Shown here one piece after another: positions 28,302 through 36,959 of a stretch of 64,000 nt of DNA (the stretch's first letter is position 1; the number at the start of each line of letters is the position of its first letter). The position numbers and the translations under genes were made by a program. This DNA is from Chitinophagaceae bacterium (GTDB lineage: Bacteria > Bacteroidota > Bacteroidia > Chitinophagales > Chitinophagaceae), in assembly GCA_947504605.1 (NCBI GenBank), contig CANNJE010000001.1, positions 38,736 through 102,735 on the forward strand. Direction: 5' to 3'. Below the pieces are notes generated by a model, which saw nothing but the letters and a program-made list of their open reading frames with translations, had not been told where the DNA came from and ran no database searches.

Positions 28302-30146
28302 ATGAAAGATCAACAGGAAGTTCTTAGTGAAGTAGTGATAAAATTTGCCGGGGATAGTGGAGATGGAATGCAGCTTACCGGCAGCCAGTTTACCAACAAT
28401 TCAGCTATGATGGGACTGGATTTGGCAACATTTCCGGATTTTCCGGCAGAAATACGTGCCCCAATCGGCACTTTACCTGGGGTAAGTGGTTTTCAGCTTC
28501 GTATTAGCAGTGACAGAATTTTTACTCCCGGAGATGAGTGTGATGTACTAGTTGCTATGAATGCAGCTGCATTAAAAGTAAATTTAAAAGCACTAAAAAA
28601 AGGAGGTAGAATCATTGCAAATACCGATGGTTTTGACAGTAGAAATTTACGATTGGCCAATTATCCTGATGGTGTAAATCCATTGGAGGATAATAGCCTT
28701 GACGGATACGAGCTGATAAAAATGGATGTTACCAAAATGACCCGTGAGGCATTAAAAGATATCAGCATGGGTACAAAAGAAAAAGACCGTGCAAAAAATA
28801 TGTTTGTACTGGGCTTTTTGTATTGGATGTACAATCGTGATATGGACAATACCATCTCTTTTCTTACAGAGAAGTTTGGTAAAAAACCTGAGATATTAGA
28901 GAGTAATGTTAAAGCCTTACAGAGTGGCTATAACTTTGGAGATACTACAGAAACCTTTAGCAACAGATATTCTGTTGAAAAGGCCAAAATGGATCCTGGT
29001 ACTTACCGTTCTATTATGGGTAATCAGGCTATTGCATACGGATTGATTGCAGCTTCGCAAAAAAGTGGCTTGCCTTTATTCCTTGGTTCTTACCCTATCA
29101 CTCCTGCAACAGATATATTACATGAGCTTAGCAAATACAAATCTTTTGGTGTGAAAACATTTCAGGCTGAAGATGAAATTGCTGCAATTACTTCGGCTAT
29201 TGGTGCCAGTTATGGCGGTTCAATAGGTCTTACTACTACTAGTGGGCCAGGTATGGCGCTTAAAGCTGAAGCAATGGGGCTTGCCGTAATGCTGGAAATA
29301 CCATTGGTTATATGTAATATCCAAAGAGGTGGACCAAGTACAGGGTTGCCTACAAAAACCGAACAAAGCGATTTGATGCAGGCTTATTATGGTCGTAATG
29401 GAGAGTGTCCAATGCCGATCGTTTCTGCAAGTACTCCAAGCGATTGTTTTGAAGCAGCTTATGAAGCAGTACGTATTGCTTTACAACATATGACCCCTGT
29501 TATTTTATTGAGTGATGGTTATATTGCCAATGGTGCTGAACCATGGAAATTTCCTGTATCTGCAGATTTACCAGCTATTGAGGTTAAATTCAAAACTGAA
29601 TTAAGCCAAGGTGAAGAAGTTTTCCAGCCTTATCTGCGTGATGAAAAATTAGTGAGGCCGTGGGTAGTGCCTGGTACTGCGGCATTGGAGCATCGTATTG
29701 GCGGTCTGGAAAAGCAAAATATTACTGGTAATATCAGTTATGATTCAGACAACCATGAGCTGATGGTTAAGTTACGTCAGGAAAAAGTTGATAAAATTGC
29801 TCAATATATACCAAAGCAGCAATTAGATAGTGGAGAAGAAAAGGGCAAAGTTTTGGTAATAGGCTGGGGCAGTACTTACGGTGCAATTAAAAGTGCTTGT
29901 ATTGATCTTCAGGCGCAGGGCCATTCAGTATCTCATGCACATTTGCGTTATATCAGACCTTTTCCTGAAAATTTGGGTGATATCATCAAGAATTTTGAGA
30001 AAGTCGTTATTCCAGAAATCAATAATGGGCAGCTTGTAAAGATTATTAGAGATCAATACATGGTAGATGCAAAAGGATATAACAAAATAAAAGGGGTTGC
30101 AATAACAAAAGGAGAATTAATCGAATTTATAAAAACACAATTGTAA
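28302..30146 (+). CDS. korA: 2-oxoacid (2-oxoglutarate):acceptor oxidoreductase, fused gamma/alpha subunit
   Basis: VIKFAGDSGDGMQLTGSQF, SYPITPATDILHELSKY, QAEDEIAAITSAIGASYGG, TTTSGPGMALKAEAMGLAVMLEIPLVICNIQRGGPSTGLPTKTEQSDL. Confidence 0.93.
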   Translation: MKDQQEVLSEVVIKFAGDSGDGMQLTGSQFTNNSAMMGLDLATFPDFPAEIRAPIGTLPGVSGFQLRISSDRIFTPGDECDVLVAMNAAALKVNLKALKKGGRIIANTDGFDSRNLRLANYPDGVNPLEDNSLDGYELIKMDVTKMTREALKDISMGTKEKDRAKNMFVLGFLYWMYNRDMDNTISFLTEKFGKKPEILESNVKALQSGYNFGDTTETFSNRYSVEKAKMDPGTYRSIMGNQAIAYGLIAASQKSGLPLFLGSYPITPATDILHELSKYKSFGVKTFQAEDEIAAITSAIGASYGGSIGLTTTSGPGMALKAEAMGLAVMLEIPLVICNIQRGGPSTGLPTKTEQSDLMQAYYGRNGECPMPIVSASTPSDCFEAAYEAVRIALQHMTPVILLSDGYIANGAEPWKFPVSADLPAIEVKFKTELSQGEEVFQPYLRDEKLVRPWVVPGTAALEHRIGGLEKQNITGNISYDSDNHELMVKLRQEKVDKIAQYIPKQQLDSGEEKGKVLVIGWGSTYGAIKSACIDLQAQGHSVSHAHLRYIRPFPENLGDIIKNFEKVVIPEINNGQLVKIIRDQYMVDAKGYNKIKGVAITKGELIEFIKTQL

Positions 30147-30155
30147 TTCTTTAAA

Positions 30156-30205
30156 CACATTCAATAAAAAACCCCGAAATGTTTCGGGGTTTTTTATTGA
30201 ATGTG
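30156..30205. terminator. Very long bidirectional terminator hairpin
   Basis: CACATTCAATAAAAAACCCCGAAA-TG-TTTCGGGGTTTTTTATTGAATGTG, 24-bp perfect arms. Confidence 0.9.
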
Positions 30206-30213
30206 AAATCATT

Positions 30214-31158
30214 TTATCTTTTTTCTCTGCCTAAGTTAATGCTCACTTTAACGTTAAAACTAAAGAAATTATCCTTGTCTTTAACGTTACCACGCTTTTT
30301 TCCAGGCAGTGTTTGTGGCAAATATTCACCACGTTGCCTATCTGTAAGTAAAAGTGCATTGTTTAATTTTGCTCCGGTAAAATAGTTATAGTAAAGACTT
30401 TTATCTATATAATTCGTGCTAACATCATCCAAATAGTCTGTATTAGTAGGACGGTAAATAAACTCAGCTCTTAAATTTACCAAAGGAGACAGCTCATACT
30501 TTATACCAGCCCCAACAGGGAAAGAGATACCATTTAGTTTATAAGGGTTTCTTTCAGGATATTCAGCAAAGCCCTGCCCTTCTGTACTCAAAGGTTGAAG
30601 ATTTACCCAACGGCCATTTAAATTTGCCTGTGGATTAAATTTAAAATATGCAATTCCTCCCATAATATAGGGCGAAATACGCGGAGGGTCATAATCTTTA
30701 GATGTCCAATCTATAAAAGTAAAAAGTGGATGTAGTTCAGCTATTAATGCTACTTCAGTTATATTGGTCCTGAAACTAAGATTACGGTTATACCGGGCCC
30801 TAGCTATATTCGCCATAGGAACATTACTCAATATGCTATCGTAGCCAGAAATTTTTCCAAAATTAGCCTCAATCCTCACTCCTATACTAGAATTGTACAA
30901 TGCGCCAAAGTAAAGGCCAGCATTAAATTCATTATTACCAAGATTTAAGTCTTTAGTAAATTTCCCGCCAAATCCTTTAGTTCCTCCAATATCAGTAAGA
31001 CTATTCATTATACCAACAGATCCTCCCAACTCAAATATAAGCGGAGTATTATAATAGTTTTTATCGTAAAAGTATTGAGCGGATGCACGATTACCTGAGC
31101 ATAGCATCACTATTCCAAAAGCAAAAAACAAACAAATTTTTTTCATCATTTTTTTCAT
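30214..31158 (-). CDS. Outer-membrane beta-barrel protein, DUF6089-like
   Basis: Signal peptide; FELGGSVGIMNSLTDIGGTKG..., GAGIKYELSPLVNLRAEFIYRPTNTDYLDDVS. Confidence 0.75.
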   Translation of the reverse strand: MKKMMKKICLFFAFGIVMLCSGNRASAQYFYDKNYYNTPLIFELGGSVGIMNSLTDIGGTKGFGGKFTKDLNLGNNEFNAGLYFGALYNSSIGVRIEANFGKISGYDSILSNVPMANIARARYNRNLSFRTNITEVALIAELHPLFTFIDWTSKDYDPPRISPYIMGGIAYFKFNPQANLNGRWVNLQPLSTEGQGFAEYPERNPYKLNGISFPVGAGIKYELSPLVNLRAEFIYRPTNTDYLDDVSTNYIDKSLYYNYFTGAKLNNALLLTDRQRGEYLPQTLPGKKRGNVKDKDNFFSFNVKVSINLGREKR

Positions 31159-31225
31159 TAAATACAGCCGGTTCTTAATTTTTTTTTTAAAAAAGATTCT
31201 TGCAAAGAAAACGATTATTCTTTAA

Positions 31226-31876
31226 TTATTGATTCATGCTTACTTTGTTGTTGAAAAATTTACAAATACTTGTAAGTCCACATTCACTGCATTTTGGTTT
31301 TCTTGCCATACAGGTATAACGACCATGCAGGATAAGCCAATGATGAGCTTTATGCACATATTCCTTTGGTAAATTTTTAATCAACTGTTTTTCAGCTACC
31401 TCGGGGGTTTTAGCCCCTGTGGTTAATCCAATTCTTGCACTCACCCTAAATACATGGGTATCTACCGCCATATTTGGTTGATTGTCAATAACACTAGTAA
31501 TAACATTTGCTGTTTTTCTTCCTACCCCGGGTAATTTTACCAATTCGTTTACAGTCATTGGAACATTTCCTCCAAACTCTTCCATAAGCATTTTAGCCAT
31601 ACCTACAAGGTGTTTGCTTTTATTATTAGGGTAAGATATCGACCTGATAAGTGCAAAAACATCTTCCTGAGTTGCGTTGCTTAAAGTATCAGGATCGGGA
31701 AATTGCTGGAAAAGCAATGGTGTGGTTGCATTGATTCTTTTGTCTGTGCATTGCGCAGAAAGGATCACTGCTACTAAAAGTTGAAACGGATTATTATAAA
31801 TGAGTTCAGTTTCAGCATTAGGTGCATTTTTTAAAAAATAGCTTGTTAAAAAGGTATAACGTTCTTTTTTTGTCAT
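31226..31876 (-). CDS. nth: Endonuclease III
   Basis: LLVAVILSAQCTDKRIN, LPGVGRKTANVI, VDTHVFRVSARIGL, [4Fe-4S] motif CMARKPKCSECGLTSIC. Homology-type start MTKKERY at 31876; ORF track uses 31915. Confidence 0.95.
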   Translation of the reverse strand: MTKKERYTFLTSYFLKNAPNAETELIYNNPFQLLVAVILSAQCTDKRINATTPLLFQQFPDPDTLSNATQEDVFALIRSISYPNNKSKHLVGMAKMLMEEFGGNVPMTVNELVKLPGVGRKTANVITSVIDNQPNMAVDTHVFRVSARIGLTTGAKTPEVAEKQLIKNLPKEYVHKAHHWLILHGRYTCMARKPKCSECGLTSICKFFNNKVSMNQ

Positions 31877-31906
31877 AAAAAACCCCGGTTTTTTCAAAAC
31901 CAGGGC
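31877..31906 (-). terminator. Terminator-like hairpin ending just before the nth start
   Basis: Minus strand: GCCCTGGTTTTGAAAAAACCGGGGTTTTTT, immediately followed by ATG. Confidence 0.6.
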
Positions 31907-31929
31907 AAATTTCATTAAAACTACCTGAA

Positions 31930-32172
31930 TTAAGCGTTTTCCGAAAACTCAGCCACTGATTTTCCGGCGTAGTTGAAAATATTTTCTAATGTTTGCTTAC
32001 GTGGCGATAACATTTTGATTGTGTTCAGTTCTGAATGAGCCGCAGTCATTATATTCATTTTTTCACGTAAACTCCAGTCTGATTGAAGGGCATTAGTTAT
32101 AGCTGCCGTTCTTTCAGGGGAAGCTTCTTTGTACAAAAATTGTAGCAAATCTTCCATTGTAAAATTGTGCAT
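31930..32172 (-). CDS. Small conserved-type hypothetical protein
   Basis: MHNFTMEDLLQFLYKEASPERTAAITNALQSDWSLREKMNIMTAAHSELN; ORF-track start 32262 adds an unlikely N-terminus. Confidence 0.6.
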   Translation of the reverse strand: MHNFTMEDLLQFLYKEASPERTAAITNALQSDWSLREKMNIMTAAHSELNTIKMLSPRKQTLENIFNYAGKSVAEFSENA

Positions 32173-32265
32173 AGGCAAATTTAAGCTTGTTAAAATTATA
32201 AAATATCCATTGTCCGATGTTATAAACGCCCATTGTAGGGGATTATTGTACAAGCGAGGCATTTT

Positions 32266-32571
32266 CTACTTTTTTTCTTCGGGATTTACTATAAATAAAT
32301 CTTCATTATCCTTTTTCATATAATACTTTTCTCTTGCATATTTTTCTATGGTTTGAGCATTGGTCTTAAGTAAATCAAGTTCACCACGGGTTTCTTTTAT
32401 CATTTTGCCAAGCTGTTTTTCACTTTTTTCTAGTTCAGTAAGTTTGTTTTTACTTGAATTGATAAGTCCCCAATCCTTTGGGTCGAAAAATAACATCCAT
32501 ACTATAAAGAGTATAGATGCAATGATATACTTGTTTTTTAAAACATAAAATGCTCCGGAAATAAATTTCAT
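32266..32571 (-). CDS. Septum formation initiator (DivIC/FtsB-like)
   Basis: Short bitopic protein: TM (YIIASILFIVWMLFF) followed by a coiled coil. Confidence 0.8.
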   Translation of the reverse strand: MKFISGAFYVLKNKYIIASILFIVWMLFFDPKDWGLINSSKNKLTELEKSEKQLGKMIKETRGELDLLKTNAQTIEKYAREKYYMKKDNEDLFIVNPEEKK

Positions 32572-32644
32572 ATAATACCTAATTCAAACAAAGTACGCAT
32601 TTCTAATCAATTGCAGAGGCAAAATTTTATTCACAAATACACAA

Positions 32645-32680
32645 AAAAGAGGTCATCCCGTTAATGGAATGACCTCTTTT
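32645..32680. terminator. Terminator after eno
   Basis: AAAAGAGGTCATCCC...GGAATGACCTCTTTT. Confidence 0.85.
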
Positions 32681-32700
32681 CAAATAAAAATTAATCTGAA

Positions 32701-33990
32701 TTATTTTCCGAATTTTATTTTTCCTGAAGGGTACTGGCCGCTTTCGCCCAGGATTTCTTCAATACGGATCAATTGATTGTATTTTGCCATACGATCACTC
32801 CGGCTTGCTGAACCTGTTTTAATTTGTCCGCAATTTAAAGCCACTGCAAGATCTGCGATGGTGCTATCTTCCGTTTCTCCGCTACGATGGCTCATGATGG
32901 TATTGTAACCTGCCTGTTGAGCCATGCTCACTGCATTAATGGTTTCTGTTAAAGTGCCAATCTGGTTTACTTTTACAAGAAGTGCATTTGCAATATTTTC
33001 TTTAACGCCTCTTTCTAGTCTTTTCACATTTGTAACAAAAAGATCATCACCTACAAGCTGGCATTTGCTTCCAACGGTTTCGGTCAGCATTTTCCATCCT
33101 TTCCAATCATCTTCTGCCATACCATCTTCAATAGAACAAATTGGATATTTTTTCACCCAACTTTCCCAGTATTTCACTAGTTGTTCACTGGTCATTTCTT
33201 TACCATCGCTTTTATGAAAAACGTATTTTTTCTTTTTAGCATCCCACAATTCACTATTGGCAGCATCCATAGCAATCATTATCTGGCTGCCGGTTTTATA
33301 TCCTGCCGCTTGAATGGCAGTAAGCACGGTCTCAATCGCTTCTTCATTGCTTTGAATGTTGGGGGCAAATCCACCTTCATCACCTACGTTGGTGCTAAAT
33401 CCTTTTTTCTTCAGCACTGTTTTTAATGTATGAAAAATTTCTACACCCCACTGTAAACCTTCGCTAAAAGATTTTGCACCAACTGGCATTACCATAAATT
33501 CCTGAAAATCGATTTTATTGTCTGCGTGAGCTCCACCATTAAGGATATTCATCATTGGTATCGGCAAAATTTTCGCATTGGTACCACCGATGTAACGGTA
33601 TAAAGGAAGATTAGCTTCCAAAGCTGCCGCTTTGGCTACTGCCAAACTGATGGCAAGCATTGCATTTGCACCAAGTTTGCCTTTATTTTCTGTACCATCA
33701 AGATCAATCATCATTTGATCAATACCTGTTTGATCGGCAACATCCCAGCCTAATAATGCATCTGCAAGAACTGTATTTACATTTTTTACAGCTTTTAAAA
33801 CTGATTTTCCGCCATATAATTTTTTATTATTATCTCTTAGTTCTACAGCTTCGTGAATTCCGGTACTTGCACCACTTGGTACTGCAGCACGACCAAGGTT
33901 TTCATTTTCTGTAAGAACGTCAACTTCAATGGTTGGATTGCCACGACTGTCTAAAATTTGACGGGCATTGATGGAGGCTATATAGCTCAT
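32701..33990 (-). CDS. eno: Enolase
   Basis: [73 protein letters not shown]. Confidence 0.98.
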   Translation of the reverse strand: MSYIASINARQILDSRGNPTIEVDVLTENENLGRAAVPSGASTGIHEAVELRDNNKKLYGGKSVLKAVKNVNTVLADALLGWDVADQTGIDQMMIDLDGTENKGKLGANAMLAISLAVAKAAALEANLPLYRYIGGTNAKILPIPMMNILNGGAHADNKIDFQEFMVMPVGAKSFSEGLQWGVEIFHTLKTVLKKKGFSTNVGDEGGFAPNIQSNEEAIETVLTAIQAAGYKTGSQIMIAMDAANSELWDAKKKKYVFHKSDGKEMTSEQLVKYWESWVKKYPICSIEDGMAEDDWKGWKMLTETVGSKCQLVGDDLFVTNVKRLERGVKENIANALLVKVNQIGTLTETINAVSMAQQAGYNTIMSHRSGETEDSTIADLAVALNCGQIKTGSASRSDRMAKYNQLIRIEEILGESGQYPSGKIKFGK

Positions 33991-34132
33991 ATGCTTTTAT
34001 TTTTTTAATATTTGTGCGAAATTAATGTAATATTCAAAACTTTACATCTAAAACCTTAGTGAATGATTAAAATCATTTTTTTAAAATAAAACAAACCCAT
34101 AATACAATAAAATATAATCAATAACTGTTAAG

Positions 34133-34140
34133 TATATTTG
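34133..34140 (+). promoter_or_regulatory. Candidate -7 box of the 60-aa-repeat gene
   Basis: TATATTTG, 27 nt upstream of ATG 34167; no clear -33. Confidence 0.35.
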
Positions 34141-34166
34141 CGATCCCTTATTATTAAAAGTTGAAT

Positions 34167-35720
34167 ATGAGTATATCAAGAAGAATAATTGTAATGATTT
34201 TAATCATTACCTCTGTTACAAACGTTTTTTCCCAAAATGTAGGGATAGGTACTAGCACTCCAGAGCAATCTGCTGCACTTGATATTAATAGTAGCAGCAA
34301 AGGGTTTTTGCCCCCGAGAATGACCACAATTGAGCGCAATGCCATTAGTAATAAAGTAGCTGGACTTTTAATATATAATACCATTACAGCCTGTGTTGAA
34401 ATGTACAATGGTGCCAACTGGATAAATCTATGCTCTTCTTTGCCTTCTTCTGTATTAACCAAAACATTACTGGGAGGTAATCAGAATGATCAGGCAAACA
34501 ATATTCAACAAACTGCAGATGGAGGTTTTATTATTGGAGGTTCTTCCGAATCTTCCCATAATGGAGATGTTACCGGAACAAATAAGGGGGGAGTAGATTG
34601 TTGGGTGATAAAACTAAATGCTACAGGGAATATTTCCTGGAGTAAATTATTTGGAGGAAATGATTATGATGAGTTAAAACAAATAAAGCAAACTGCTGAT
34701 GGAGGATATATTTTTTGTGCTTCAACAGAATCTTCTGCCAATGGTGATGTTGTTGCCACAAGTAATGGCAATTTTGATTGCTGGGTGGTAAAACTAAACT
34801 CAAGTGGAGATACCGTATGGACAGCTTTGCTAGGAGGAGATCAGCCTGATTTTGCAAGTGCAATACAACAAACTGCAGATGGGGGCTACATACTTGGAGG
34901 CTATTCCTTTTCTTCAGATACTTTAAATGTAACCGAAACATCTCATGGTTTGTCAGATTACTGGGTGGTTAAATTAAGTGCTAGCGGTGTTGTGCAATGG
35001 GATAAACTTTTAGGGGGTGTAGGGGAAGAAGAATTATTTGATATTAGCCAAACCGTTGACGGCGGATATATAGCCACAGGCTCTACTACATCCTCGTTAA
35101 GCGGCAATGTTACAGGTACTATAAATGGAATTTTCGATTTCTGGGTAGTAAAGCTAAATGCAGCAGGAACAATTGTATGGAATAAATCAATTGGTGGAGA
35201 CCAGGTTCAAATTGCCAGTTCTATAAAACAAACTGCAGATGGCGGGTATATTGTTGCAGGAAAATCTAACTCATCAGTTAGTGGAAATATAACCGGAACC
35301 AACAATGGTCTTATTGATATTCTGCTGGTAAAATTGGATGCTTCAGGGAATATTACCTGGAACAAGTTGTTGGGTGGAAATGCAGATGAAATTGCAGGCG
35401 CTGTTTTACAAACTGCAGATGGAGGTTATATCGTTGCAGGTACCTCAGCTTCGTCAGCATCCGGTAGTGTAACCCAGACAAGTTTTGGTGTAGAAGATTA
35501 TTGGATTGTAAAATTAGATGCAAGTGGAACCGTTGTTTGGGATAAATTATATGGTGGGAATCAATCTGATATTGCTACAACCATTCAATTAACTGCTGAT
35601 GGAGGGTATATTATTGCGGGGTTTACAGGTAGCTCGGCTAATGGAACAGTAATAGGAGCCAATCATGGAGCCAATGATTTTTGGGTATTAAAAATAGATG
35701 CAACGGGCAATATTCTGTAG
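34167..35720 (+). CDS. Secreted seven-repeat beta-propeller-like protein
   Basis: Signal peptide; NVGIGTSTPEQSAALDINSSSKGFLPPRMTTIERNAI header; seven DGGYIIAGxSxSSxSGxVTxTxxGxxDxWVVKLxASGxxxWxKLLGG repeats. No recognisable T9SS CTD. Confidence 0.8.
   Translation: MSISRRIIVMILIITSVTNVFSQNVGIGTSTPEQSAALDINSSSKGFLPPRMTTIERNAISNKVAGLLIYNTITACVEMYNGANWINLCSSLPSSVLTKTLLGGNQNDQANNIQQTADGGFIIGGSSESSHNGDVTGTNKGGVDCWVIKLNATGNISWSKLFGGNDYDELKQIKQTADGGYIFCASTESSANGDVVATSNGNFDCWVVKLNSSGDTVWTALLGGDQPDFASAIQQTADGGYILGGYSFSSDTLNVTETSHGLSDYWVVKLSASGVVQWDKLLGGVGEEELFDISQTVDGGYIATGSTTSSLSGNVTGTINGIFDFWVVKLNAAGTIVWNKSIGGDQVQIASSIKQTADGGYIVAGKSNSSVSGNITGTNNGLIDILLVKLDASGNITWNKLLGGNADEIAGAVLQTADGGYIVAGTSASSASGSVTQTSFGVEDYWIVKLDASGTVVWDKLYGGNQSDIATTIQLTADGGYIIAGFTGSSANGTVIGANHGANDFWVLKIDATGNIL
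34509..35720 (+). repeat. Seven coding repeats, exact 180-nt period
   Basis: CAAACTGCAGATGGAGG-type motif starts at 34509, 34689, 34869, 35049, 35229, 35409, 35589; spacing is exactly 180 nt each time. Confidence 0.95.
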
Positions 35721-35745
35721 AGTTTCAAACAGATTATAATAAAGC

Positions 35746-36660
35746 TTAGTCTGGAGAATTAGTGAACGCTCTGAAAACATTCTCCAGACTTTGTTCTTCA
35801 CTTTGCAGAGAAACTATGTTTAGATTTTTTTCTATACTCATCTGCAGTAATTGTTTTTTTATGGCTTCTGAATTTGTGCATTGAATGATGAACAAAGAAG
35901 GTTGAACCTGATTAATATTGTTTACTTCCTTCAAATCTTCTAGCCACGCAACATTTATGTTTTCTTTAAATTCTACCCTAACTTGCTGTTGTGTTCCATT
36001 CAATTTTTGAAGATTAATCAGTTGATCATCTGCAACAATATTCCCTTTGTTAATAATGATCACCCTGTCGCAAATAGCTTCTACTTCCTGCATGATATGA
36101 GAAGAAAATAAAATAGTTTTTTCCTGTGCCAATGCTTTAATTACATTTCTTATTTCTACAATCTGGTTGGGGTCAAGGCCACTGGTGGGTTCATCCAAAA
36201 TTAATACTTCGGGATTGTGCACCAAAGATGCGCCTAAGCCTACTCGCTGTTTGTATCCTTTACTTAGCTGCCCTATTTTTTTATGAGCTTCAGGGCTGAG
36301 ACCCACGGTAACAATTACTTCTTCAACTCTTTTTTTTGCATCAGCTATTTGATGCACGCCTGCAATAAAAGCCAAGTATTCCCGTACATACATTTCCATG
36401 TAAAGTGGGTTTGCTTCGGGCAGGTAACCAATTTTCTTTTTGGTTTCGATATTCTGTTCATCAGCCTTAATACCACACACGGTTATCTGTCCTGCATCTG
36501 CAGACAGGTAACCAGTAATCATTTTCATGGTGGTACTTTTGCCTGCACCATTGGGCCCCAAGAAACCAACAATCTCTCCTTTATTGATGGTAAAAGAAAT
36601 ATTGTTTACTGCTTTTTGTGTGCCGTAATGTTTTGAAAGGTTGGTTACTGATATAGACAT
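35746..36660 (-). CDS. gldA: Gliding motility-associated ABC transporter ATPase GldA
   Basis: MSISVTNLSKHYGTQKAVNNISFTINKGEIVGFLGPNGAGKSTTMKMITGYL, LSKGYKQRVGL, LILDEPTSGLDPNQ. Confidence 0.88.
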   Translation of the reverse strand: MSISVTNLSKHYGTQKAVNNISFTINKGEIVGFLGPNGAGKSTTMKMITGYLSADAGQITVCGIKADEQNIETKKKIGYLPEANPLYMEMYVREYLAFIAGVHQIADAKKRVEEVIVTVGLSPEAHKKIGQLSKGYKQRVGLGASLVHNPEVLILDEPTSGLDPNQIVEIRNVIKALAQEKTILFSSHIMQEVEAICDRVIIINKGNIVADDQLINLQKLNGTQQQVRVEFKENINVAWLEDLKEVNNINQVQPSLFIIQCTNSEAIKKQLLQMSIEKNLNIVSLQSEEQSLENVFRAFTNSPD

Positions 36661-36902
36661 TTATACTATACTTTTTAAAAAGCAAAGATGCTTTTATTTT
36701 TTTGAAATAAAACCAGCAAAGAACATATACCACAGAAACCTTACTTCATTTTTTAAATGTTTAAAATCTTGTTATTGGAAAAATAGTGTTTCAAGGAATA
36801 AGCCAGTATATGCTAAGGCTGAATGTAAGAACTAAATAGGAAGCAAACTTGATAAAGGCCCCTATAAAGTTCCTAAATATCTGCTGCTTAAATTTTTTGT
36901 CT

Positions 36903-36951
36903 ATTACATGAAAATGGGCAATATTTAGAATATTGCCCATTTTCATGTAAT
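36903..36951. terminator. Long perfect hairpin downstream of ricT
   Basis: ATTACATGAAAATGGGCAATATT-TAG-AATATTGCCCATTTTCATGTAAT, 23-bp perfect arms. Confidence 0.75.
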
Positions 36952-36959
36952 TTATTTTC

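Noticed and set aside
34509-35720. Regular repeats with 180-nt spacing as a possible CRISPR-like or VNTR array
   Set aside because: Repeats are in frame inside an intact ORF, diverged at synonymous sites, and the period is a whole number of codons; no cas genes are nearby.
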